A stretch of DNA of 64,000 nucleotides from Chlorocebus sabaeus (Eukaryota > Chordata > Mammalia > Primates > Cercopithecidae): NCBI RefSeq assembly GCF_047675955.1, contig NC_132915.1, forward strand, positions 11,527,766 through 11,591,765, read 5' to 3'. The position numbers and the translations under genes were made by a program. How positions within the stretch are numbered: the stretch's first letter is position 1; each line of letters opens with the position of its first letter. This document shows positions 46,201-58,200 of the stretch, one piece after another. The notes below the pieces were generated by a model. That model searched no databases and was not told where the DNA came from. It worked only from the letters and a program-made list of their open reading frames with translations.

Positions 46201-49200
46201 ATTCGTGTCAAAGAATTGGTATCTCGGGAATTGAAGGATTGGCCCAAAAAGCGCATTGCCATTGAAGGTATCTCAAAATGTTTATCTTACTCCCCCCGAC
46301 TCTTTTTTTTTTAAAGGTACCAGTCTAACAGCATGCTTTTTATTTCAGTCTCTTTTCAGCTCCCACAAGTAAGGTAGGCCTGCCCTCAAAGGGAAATAAA
46401 TAGTTAGAATCTTGCATGTGTTACTGTGGGTCATTTCAAGGAATCAAACTGTTTTCACCCTGGGTTTTTAAAGTATAAACAACTTGAGTAATGGCTGGCT
46501 GAGTCCTTGCTTTCTTTGTAGATTGCTTAACCACTTAAATGCCTAAAGTATGTTTTTCACAGTGATGTGTAAATCCCCCTTTCCTCTTTACCATTCTCAC
46601 CTCTGGATTTTTTAATTCAGTCCATTTGTTGAAGTTGTTTAGTTTTGCAAAGGTGAGGACAATGCTTTTTCTCGTCAAAAATGTCATTCTCCATTGGATT
46701 CCTCTCCAGTAGAGAGAATGAGTAGTTATTTTTGACATATCTACAGTAACATTTAGAACTTATTCATAAAAACACATTTTTAGTGAAGGCTCATTTAACT
46801 GAAATCACTTTATCAAAGACACACTGATGTGCCCTATAGATATCATTAAATGAACTAGCTCTTCTCAGCTTTGCAAAGTCAGGAGGTTGAAACCCCTCTA
46901 GAAATCTTAATTCTCCTCCTTTAAATAATTTAAAGAACCTCCTAAATGGAATTCTCTTATTTTTGCTTGATTTTTTTTCAAGCTTTATGTTGCATAAGAG
47001 GGTTTTTTTGCATTTTGCATAAATTCTGTGTGCAATCATGGGGATCTCACATTTTTAAACCCTCCCCTGCAGTTTCTGTGGCTCAGCTCTTCTGGCCAAT
47101 TGCCTAACCTGCTGGAGTTCTAGGGGAGGAGAAAAGATTGAGAGAAGTGGTGTCTCCTCCTGGTGCCTCCCTCTCGCCCCTGAAATTCAGTCCAGCCAAT
47201 TCAGTGATGGGGCTTCCCAGGGCAGAAGAGTGGAGGTAAGCTCGATAAACCGCAGGGCCTGACTGAGTGGGGAGGCAGAGCACTCAGCAGCAGAGCCTTG
47301 TGGGAAGATCTTCCTTCCCAAGGGCCTGAGAGCCACGCTGATAACATCTTTTCTACCTCCACAGTCACAGAGCACAGTAGGGAGAAGGGGTACTAGTTCT
47401 GAACGGAGAATGGCTTCCCTTCATAGAGCAGATGTTTCAGAAAATACTGCTTTTTGTTCTTAAACTCTATTTTCTTACTCCCCACCCCCAGTTTATTTTT
47501 TTTTTAAAGCCTGTAAAATACAAGATAAATTTTACTGTTGTTTGTTGTCTGTTTTTATCTGCAGCAGGCTAAGTTTTAAGACATGAAATACAGTAGTATA
47601 TGAAGAGATGGATTTTTTTCTTTCTTTTTTTTTTTTTTATTACAGATCCCTACTCTGTTAAAAGAAATGTGGCAAGAACCCTAAATAGTCAACCTGTGTT
47701 TGAATATATACTTCACTGTTTAAGGACAACATACAAGTATTTTGCTCTTCCACACAAAATTACAAAATCCAGCCTTCCGAAGCCTCTGAATGCAGTTACA
47801 TGTGTTTCAGAAGTAATAAATCATGATCCAGATGTGCAAACAAAAGATGATAAGCTCAAAAACTCAGTTTTGGCTCAAGGTCCCGGTGCTACCGGTTCAG
47901 CTGCAAATACCTGTAAGGTACAGCCACTTACTCTTAAAGAGGCTGCTGAAAGCTTTGGAAGTCCACCAACAGAAGAAATGGGAAATGAACACATCAGGGT
48001 TATCCCCCCTGAAAACTCAGACTGTATCCGAGCAGATGTTGACTATGATGATTACAAGGATGATAAAGTACACCATCAAGAAACAGGAAGGAAAAATGAG
48101 AAAGAGAAAGTTGGTAGGAAGGGCAAGCATCTGTTGGCTATTGATCAGAAACGTGGAGAGCATGTTGTGTGTGGCAGCACACGTAATAATGAGTCAGAGA
48201 TCTCTTTGGATTTAGAAGGCTTCCAAAATCCTATAGCCAAAGAGTGTGAGGGACTTGCTACTTTAGATAACAAGGCTAATCTTGATGGAGAAATTATAGA
48301 AGGTACTGAGGAACTAGAAGGCCCTCTAAACCACTTTACCCACTCAGTACAGGGCCAGATTTCAGAAATGATTCCCTCTGATGAAGAGGAGGAGGAAGAC
48401 GAAGAAGAAGAGGAGGAAGAAGAACCTAGACTCACCGTTAACCAAAGGGAAGATGAAGATGGCATGGCTAATGAAGATGAATTAGACAACACCTACACAG
48501 GATCAGGGGATGAGGATGCCCTATCTGAAGAGGATGATGAGTTAGGCGACCCTGCTAAGTATGAAGACGTGAAAGAATGTGGAAAACATGTAGAAGGAGC
48601 TCTCCTAGTGGAACTTAATAAAATAAGTCTTAAGGAAGAAAATGTATGTGAAGAAAGTTCACCTGTGGATCAGTCTGATTTTTTTTATGAATTCAGTAAA
48701 CTTATCTTCACCAAAGGAAAGGTAATCAGTACCACCACTAGTCATATATGGAACTAGGAGACTTTAAGGAATTTGAATGCATTTAATTTCAATTTTTATG
48801 TACTAGGAGTTTTCCTATTTTGGTAGTGTTTAACAAGTTGGCCTTTCATTCTGATATGACTGCTCGCTCTCCTTTCCTCCTTAAGACTCATGGGAATTAG
48901 CAGAGGAAGGGAATGCTATTAGTAGTGAAAATAACTACCTCGTTCTCCTAATGATACCATAGGATGTCCCCAACTCTCAGATCATTTGAGTGGACGCATG
49001 TTACATTTTCATTTCCTTTGGAAAATGAATAGGAGACTATGTACTTTTAAAACATGATTCCAGACTCCTTTATTTGGCAAATAAAGTGTTAAGTCTTGTT
49101 TTGCTTTGCCATATTCCTGCAGTCTCCTACGGTAGTGTGCAGTTTATGCAAACGAGAGGGTCATCTAAAGAAGGACTGTCCTGAAGACTTCAAAAGAATC

Positions 49201-52200
49201 CAACTAGAACCTCTGCCACCGTTAACACCCAAGTTTTTAAATATCTTAGATCAAGTCTGTATCCAGTGTTATAGTAAGTTATTCACGTTTCTTTTGATTT
49301 GTCAAAATATTAAATTGACATTTACTCGAGTCTTTAGAATCACTATCCTATTTAGGTCTCTAAACACTAATAGGGAACAAGTCTATTCCATTCTCCATTG
49401 TATCCACAAGTGTTCCATGTCATGTCTGTTCTGTTTGGGACATGCAGTAATTGTCAAAGAAAGATGAGGAAAGATACAGGGAGGATCTTTTTTATTTTTT
49501 ATTTTTTTAATTTTTTGAGACAGGATCTCACTCTGTCACCCAGGCTGGAGTGTAGCAGAGCAGTCATGAGTCACTGCAGCCTCGACCTCCCAGGCTAAAG
49601 TGATCCTCTCACCTCAGCCTCCCAAGTAGCTGGGAGCACAGATGCATGCCACTATGTCTGACTAATGTTTTCATTATTTGTAGAGAGACAGTTTCCCTGT
49701 GTTACCCAGGCTAGTCTTGAACTCCTGGGCTCAAGCAAATGGAGGATCTTATTTTTCAAGTGTCTTCTGTATTTTCTTTTATTAACAGCATAGTTGTTGC
49801 ATCAAGATATATAGCAATCATAGCAGGTTTCTTTTTTTGGAGGGTGATAGGGAGACAGGGTCTTGCTCTGTCCCCCAGACTGGAATGCAGTGGTAAGATA
49901 TCAGCTCTCCACAGCCTCTAACTCCTGGGTTCAAGCAATTCTTCTGCCTCAGCCACCCAACTAGCTGGTATTACAGGTGTGCATCACCACACCCAGCTCA
50001 TTCTTATACTTTTTGTAGATACAGGGTTTTGCCATGTTGGTCAGGCTGGTCTCAAACTCCTGACCTCAAGTGATTCACACAGCTCCGTCTCCCAAAGAGC
50101 TGGGATTGCAGACTTGAGCTATGGCACCCGGCCAGCAGGTTTCTTTTTAAAGCTTAGTATTAAATATTAAATATCTTACCCCATTTAAATTTTCCATTAC
50201 TCTGCCAAGAAAAAAAAATTTTTTTTGTTTGTTTGTTTTGAGATGAAGTCTAGCCCTGTCACCCAGGCTGGAGTGCAGTGGTGCGATCTCAGCTCACTGC
50301 AGCCTCCGCCTCCTGGGTTCAAGCAGTTCTCCTGCCTCAGCCTCTTGAGTAGCTGGGATTACAGTCATGCACCACCATGCCCGGCTAATTTTTTTTTTTT
50401 TTTTTTTAAGTAGAGATGGTGTTTCACCATATTGGCTAGGCAGGTCTCAAACTCCCGACCTCCAGTAATCCGCTCGCCTCGACCTCGCAAAGTGCTGGGA
50501 TTACAGGCGTGAGCCACTGCGCCTGGCCAAAATTTAAAATTCAAGTTACTTGAAGCCTGGATACACTTTCCTGGCTAGTTGGGCTCTGTAAAGGTTGGTG
50601 GCATTATTCCTCCTGCTGTGTAAGCAGATCCAGGCCCCAGAAAGAAGGGACCAGGTTATATAATAGTTTTTGAAAAGTTTGCTACAAAAATGGATGGCCT
50701 GTTATAAGCCAGGATACAAAGTAAGGATGAAGATAAGGGAGGGACATTTTCTTCCAGAAAAAAGATATTTTCTGAAGAGTCTCAGTTCATAATTTTCCCA
50801 AAATGGTTGGAAGAGAGGGTAAAATCTCAATATGAATTTCAAAATACTGTCTCTGTGAGGGGCCAAAAGTTGCCTTGCTGAGGATCTTTGTAGGTCTTAA
50901 AATCAGAGTACTAGCATTTCCCAACTGGCATCCTTTGAAATGATTTTCTAGATGCAGTGAATAATATTTCATCACCAGAAGTATACCCAGGCCAAGTAGG
51001 GAATAACGCTACACACTCCCTTCTCTCTTAGGGACGGTCGATCTCCTTTGGAGATTTCCAGGACACATTAGCATAATGAAGGCATCTGAGAAATATTATT
51101 TCTAAAATTTGAACATAGAATACTTTTTGAGTAACACTAATTACTAGCCTACATAACAGCCCTTTAAGGAACACGAGTTTGGGGAAGCATTGGTGTAGAG
51201 AGGCTTAAAGTTTTACAAAAAGAAAACATTTAAAGGAGAGATGTTCAGCTGCTTAAAATGAAGGAGCTTGTTTCACATGGTTCCATCATAGTTGTTCACC
51301 TGTGCCAGAACACACATGTTCTTAACCAGTGCTTTTTTTTTTTTTTGAAACTTTTTTTTTTTTTTTTGATATTATGAACTGCAAAAAAACTAGGTTCTCC
51401 TTAGGGAAAAAAAATACATGCAAATGCTCACAAACTTTTAAATTCCCACTTTAATGGGGTGGTGATCCCTGAAGGCCCTTTCTGTAACCCTGGGTGTCTT
51501 TCAGGAAACCCAGGTGGAGATCCCCTGTTTAAATTACTTTCCATTTCAAGAGCACTTCTTAGATTCTTTCAAAAAGGATATTTTAAATTTTACATTACTG
51601 TTAAAAAACTAGCCAGATATGGTGGTACATGCCTGTAGTCCCAGCTACTCGGGAGGCTGAGGTGGGAGGATGACTTGAGGCTGGGAGGCAGAGGTTGCAG
51701 TAAGCTAAGATCACACTGCTTCACTGCAGCCTGGCCAACAGGGCCAGACCTTGTCTCAAAAATAAAAAACAAATTTTACCTTGTTAATGCTGTCTACTGA
51801 GAAGATACAACAATTTAGGAATTTTAAAGTTTAAGCTTATAAGTTTTATTTTCTAAAAGATAATTTTTTTTCAGCTTTTTCTAAGAGCGTCAACAGTCTT
51901 ATCTTGTCAATATGTCTGTTTATCTTTAAACAGAGGATTTTTCTCCAACAATTATAGAAGAACAGGCTCGTGAACATATTCGGCAAAACCTAGAAAGTTT
52001 CATAAGACAAGACTTTCCAGGTAAATGATTTATTTTTTATTTTTAAGAAAAGTAGTGTGACCTTTCTTCCAAATGAGTTCTTGTGTTATAAGCACACTGA
52101 TTTTGAGAATCAGGGTTTCCGTCGTTTTGTGATATACCCAGGATGGTCCTTGGTCTGCCAAATCCTCGTTTACCGACAGAAACAGTATAGGGTTTATTCT

Positions 52201-55200
52201 AGCAAGTGCCTAGTGAATTTCACTGAATACTGTGTTTAGAGTCAAAACTAAGTTTACATTATTAAATGTGTTGAGGTGATCTAACATTTTCCTTGAAATG
52301 TCTTTGCATTTAAGAATAAAGAAGCACCTGGTAATCTTTGTTGCCATATACAGCTTGTATGTAAGGGAAGCTTTGAGAGAAAAAGATTTTAGAATAAATG
52401 CCCAGTTAATCAGAGAGCATAAGTGTGAGATTAACATAGGATAGTTAAACAACTGGGTGTGTTTGATTCATGAAAGGGCCATTTTGATCAAAAATTAAAT
52501 GTACTCAGGTAATTAGTTATTACTTTTCATATATCCCTAACAGGAACTAAATTGAGCCTGTTTGGCTCCTCCAAAAATGGATTTGGGTTCAAACAGAGTG
52601 ACCTTGACGTCTGTATGACAATTAATGGACTTGAAACTGCTGAGGTACAGTGACCACATAAAACTTCCATTTGCTGTGGCAGTGTGATTTAACCAATCTA
52701 GACTGACATTGCAGCTTGGTATTTTCCAAATTGATCAGGGCATACCATATAGAGTGTGCTGTTTGGCACAGTCTCTGGCCAAATACATTAAGAAGCTTAG
52801 AAAGGTTGTGAGGAATGTGAGGAGTAGAAAGGTTATTTTCACCCTGTAGCAAAAAGTGGATTGGAAAGTGATGCCTGGGAATTCTGCATAGCCAAACCAA
52901 TCTCTCAGTGTCCCGTTGGCTTGGCTACTGTGCTGACTTGGATCACACGCCCACATAAGGTTATCTATAAAGTTTATTACCAGACAGGCAGTGTGGTAAA
53001 TGGTAAGAGTACTTAACCTTATAGTCCAGAGACCTGGATTTGAGACAAACTTGGTTTCATCAGTACCTAAACATGTGGTCTTTGGTAAATAATCGATAAA
53101 GAATAATATCTGTTCCTCCTGCCTCTGCTGATTTTTGTACACATCATCATGGATCATGTAGGTCAGGAGTCAGCAAACGATGTCCCTTGGGCTAACGTCA
53201 GCCCCCCACTGCCTGTTTTTGTAAATAAAGTTTTATTGGAACAGAATCACACCCATTCACATATGTAATGTCTATGGCTGCTTTCACTTTGTAAGTGCAG
53301 AGTTTAGTAGTTGTAAGAGACCATATGGCACGCAAAGCAAAACAAGCTTGCCAGCCCCTGGGATATCTGAAGGCATTTATAAAATATAAAACGCTATATA
53401 AAGTTATAAAGTCTGGGAAGTGCTGAGTCCCTATTCTTTTAAATCCTTAACAGCAGTCCAAATGCTAGATATCCAAATGAATGATGCTGCTGTTGCTGAA
53501 GGCCTTTTTGTACCTTTTCTTAGTTTCAAGTCTTTCTATTTTGAGGATGTATCTGATTTGGGAAAATAGTCAAAAGTGATCTAGCCTGAATTTGAATAAA
53601 GTATATAAGCAAGATTGGCTCAACATATGGAATGACCCTATCATACATCCTCAAGATTTATTTATTTATTCACTTTTTTACATGGCTTATAAACTAGTTT
53701 TGAGGGCATTTCTAAAGTAACATTCTTAGTATGTTCTGGGATTTTTATAACCATCAAAAAGGCGTATGTTGATAGAGTCAGCCCAAATATTTTAAAGAAT
53801 GATTTATTTGAGATACTATTTGTATTTGCTGTATGACTTTAGTTATATACATTATAATTCTGGCTAGTCCTGTAGGGAAATAATTTGAGCTTAATCACTC
53901 TCCACAGCAATTCATCAACTCTTAAACCATAATGAAGGTCTACTTAGAATAAATGAGCTGGGGCACAGAAGCCTCCTCTTATCTATTCTGGGACGTGGGG
54001 TACATCCGAGTGATATTATGTGGAGGGGAATAAATGAAGGTCCTCAGCCATGGTTCAGAGACTTTTTTGGAAGCCCTGGGTCCGTAGACTTCCTGACTGA
54101 GTTTAGCCTTTGTTGCACACCCAAAAATAATTAGGAAGTAGGGTATTTAGTGGTTTTTGTACCCTCAGGATATTTCCTGTGAATACTGACTCTAGTACCC
54201 AACTAGAAAGGAAAAATATATATATAGACTGACGTGAAATTAATTACATTATTTCTGAAGGTAATGGAAACTATAGCCAGTTTCAGAACCTGTCTTCCAG
54301 TTTTGGTTAAGTTCTTTGTGCCTTCTTTGTTGCAGGGATTGGACTGTGTCAGAACTATTGAAGAATTAGCAAGAGTCCTCAGAAAACATTCAGGTACCTC
54401 TGTAAACTTTTTCTAAAAATATTTCTGACTTTTAATTAGTGTTTTATATAGTCTTCCCTCGGTATCCATGGGGTATTAGTTCCAGGCCCACCCATCGCCC
54501 CTCACCCCTCCCTTCCCCAGCAGATTAAAAAAAATCCCTAGATGCTCAAGTTCCTTATATAAAATGGCAGATATACCTAATGTAAATGATGAGTTAATGG
54601 GTGCAGCACACCAACATGGCACATGTATACATATGTAACAAACCTGCACGTTGTGCACATGTACCCTAGAACTTAAAGTATAATAAAAAATAAAATAAAA
54701 TAAAATGGCATAGTATTTGCATATAACCTGTATACATCCTTCCATATACTTCTAGTCATCTCTGGGTTACTTATAATATCTAATACAGTGTAAATACTAT
54801 ATAAATAGTGTTATACTGGATTTTTTATTTGTATTATTTTTTATTGTTGTAGCGTTAGTTTTTTTATTAGTTGCTTTTTTCCCTCAAATATTTTTGGTTC
54901 GTATTTGATTGGATATGGGGATGCAGGACCCACAGACATGAAAGGCCAATTGTATTTAGAGTTTACTAATGCCATGAAGCAGTATAGTGGCGCATTCATG
55001 GAATAATTGCAATATTAATGTCTTTTTAAAATCTTGTATGCTTAAGTATGAAAGACTGAGGAATTGGTGATAATTTATGTGCATATTGTTGCCTAGCTCA
55101 GTTTTATTTCAAGACAAAGCCTACACCAGACAGGCAAGAAAGTCTGTAAATTATTTTCCTTTGTTGGCATTGTGTAAGTCAAAGTGTAGGAGTTGCTGAT

Positions 55201-58200
55201 GGTGTGAAGTGTCAAGGAAAGCACCCCACACTGGGCTTATGGGTTGAATTTGCAGCTGTTCTGCTCAACAAGCTGTGTGTGACCATGAACAAGTTCTTCA
55301 CTTGAAGTGATCTCTTTTTTTAAGAAATTGGATCTTGCTAGGTTGTCCAGGCTAGTCTCTGAACTCCTGGGCTCAAGTGATCCTCCTGCCTTGGCCTCCC
55401 AAAGTGCTGGGATTACAGGTGTGAGCCACTACGCCTGGCCTGATCTCTTTTTTTCATTGATAAATTGAGAAAACTGAACTGGGTAATTTCTAGAGTATTT
55501 ACAGCTATAAAATGTATAGATTTTGTAAACCATGCACAGACTTGAAATGCTGTTAACATATCCTTTTGTGGTCATGGCAGCTGTGGAGACCGTTAACAGT
55601 GAAAAATCTTCTTTTAAAATGTAGTTCAGCAAACTTCTGTGCTAAGAACTGAGAATGAAAGTGAACAATGTATGGCCCCTGTCCTCAGGAACTTAAAATC
55701 CATGGTCTGTCCATGAAAAGTTTTTGTACATTTTGGTTAGGAACAGACTTTAAGTCACAGCATGAACGTGCCCTGACACCTAGACACACACATACTTTTC
55801 TTTGGTCATTGAAGTAAACATTTCCCTTAACTTGGGAATTCCACCTCTAAAGATCATGTGTTTTGTTTTGTTTAGTTTTGTTTTGAAGGTCATGCAAAGA
55901 AACTAAAGTACTAAGTTAGCATGACTATTAATTTTTTAGTATTGAGCTAGGTTTATAACTTTGTGTTTTGAAATAATTTAATTTCACATTTAAAGGAAAG
56001 CAGCAAAAGTTGCATAAAGAGTTCCACATATAGCTTTTATTCAGATCCACCAATTAACATTTTCCATATTTGATTCATCATTCCATCTTTTGCTTGCTCT
56101 CAATTTCTTCCTGTACCATTTGAGATTAAGCTGCAGACATTATGTCCTTTCCCCTAAATACCTCAGTATATATTTCCTAAGAAGGAACAATGTTAAAAAC
56201 AGATCATTTTTAGATTAGAAATGACTTAGGCACACAGATGATGTATAATAATAATGGAATGCAGATTGCCTGGAACAAGAATTGCATAACAACTAGAGAG
56301 CTGTGTTTAAAACTTCGTATCTTTGCAACAGTCTCCCCAGGTATTTTATTGGGTGCCTCCTATGTGCACAACACTGTGTTTGATACTTAGGGATGGTGGA
56401 AAAGTTAAAAAATCTATATGTTTTTCTTTTGAAAGCTTCCATATCTTAAGAGGTAAGGTAATCTTCCAAACTATGTAACAATGTAAGGTAATATTCAGTT
56501 AAATAACTTCTAAGAAGAGAGAATGTGGGAAAGAGTTGCACAGGGGAGGTTGATGAAAGAGATGGAGGTTGCTCTGATCTCGGATGATGGTGAATATGAT
56601 TTGAAAAGGATGGGAAAAGAAATCATTTCTAAGTGCATAGATGTGAATGTGAGACTGTGGGATATTTTGGAGAGCAGTGAGAAGACTGGTACATTTGGAG
56701 ATTTTCAAATGGGAAATATTAGGAGATAAGGTGAAGTCTGTAGATATTTGGAAACACTGGAGTTTCTTCAGGAGGGAAAGGACCCAATAAAAGCATAACA
56801 TAAGGTTTTTAGGCAGCTGGTGTGGTCTTTTAGGGAAAGTGTAATCTAGATGACAGGGCAGCAGGACCTCAGCCAGGGTGCCACTGGTACTAACAGGAAA
56901 ACGATATGAGAGATTCCAAGTGGGAAAATTTCCTAGATTTGGTACCTACAAGTAGGAAGTAAGGACTGAGGTGGATATCTGGGTATTTGAGAACCAGGAA
57001 TATTTGCAGAGAACCTCCTGTGTGGAAGTGTTTAGTTTGCCATGAGCATATAATCTCGCAAGAGTTAACATTCCAGAAAGCAATTAGAAATATGGGGTTG
57101 CCAGTCAGAATTGAAGATGAAAATAAAACTGTTTTTTGCATTGAAAGCCTTGGAGAAAAAGAGAGAGATTGAGAGAAAGAGACTAAATAGGAATTAAGAA
57201 AAGAGACTGAAAAGGAACTGGGAATATATGCTGTGAATAAATCCTAGACTTGGAAGTGTTATAATGATCAACAGTGTCAAATTCCAGAATGGGAAGGATA
57301 TGAAGAAAAGGGCCCCTGTCTAATTTAGAGGTGGGATAGCAAATACTAGGTGGAGGTTCTGGAATCAGACTCTGGTTTTAAATTCCATCTCCCCCTTGCT
57401 GGCTGTGCAATCCCCGAAAGTCACTCAGCTTCATAACAAGCACTCAGTTCCTCATCTCTAAAGTGGAAATAACAATTCTATGGCATTTGAGTTTAAGAAC
57501 GATAATACGTTAAAGTGCAAAGCCTAGCATATTCTAAGTATTCAGCAAAATGAGCTTCCTTGCCCCCTTTCCCCATCAGATTGTTTCATTTCCTCTGTCT
57601 GCCACACAGATTCTTTCCTGAAATGTCTTCTACCTACTTATTTTGTCCTGTGTTCTATGATATGATTACTATGTATCTGCTTTCTAGAAACCACCACTTA
57701 GCTCTCTCAGTAGAAACTCAAACTCTGACATCTCAGAATGAGCTTGTCTTTCGCTTTACTGCTTCCCTTCAGCAGCAACCAACTCCGTTAATCTGCCCTT
57801 CCTTCTGAATCCTCTTTCATGGTTGTTGATATTGGCATCCTTGGAATCAACAAAACGGGTGAAATGATAATTAGCCTGACCCACACTAAGTGCAGTGTAA
57901 GTTGGGAGTCAATCTTACCTAGATTTCAATTCCAGCTCCACAATTTACCAGCTGCATATTCCTAAGCTTGTGAATCTTTCTGGGTCTCTGTTTCCTCATC
58001 TTACAGATGAGGGTGATAAACCTAAGGATGTAATGTTTGTAAAGGAGTCTTACATATCCCTATCACACATTAGGTGCTCAGGAAGTGGTAGCACTTACTC
58101 TTAAAGCCCTGATCCTCTCTTATTAGCTCTTGCTCCCCACACAGTTACAGATGCTCTCAAACATGCCTTGCTTCTGCTGTGTATTCCCATGCCACCATGA

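Larger units (their letters stand above)
49274..51933 (+). other. TUT7: TUT7 intron 14
   Basis: Carries three antisense Alus in a row and one sense Alu. A pair of T runs at about 51332-51367 is notable. The remainder (50,530-51,600) is unrecognised. Confidence 0.8.
52645..54335 (+). other. TUT7: TUT7 intron 16
   Basis: Contains a MIR and a hAT-type relic. The remainder has no recognised element. Confidence 0.8.

Noticed and set aside
47600..47645. ATG at 47600 as the start of a separate 385-residue gene
   Set aside because: The ATG lies in intron 12. The coding part after 47646 is TUT7 exon 13, joined in frame to exon 12 through a T-rich tract and AG acceptor.
56523..57172. Open frames in intron 17 (56523-56729, 56987-57172)
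   Set aside because: They are short, in ancient repeat-like sequence, and show no conserved motif.
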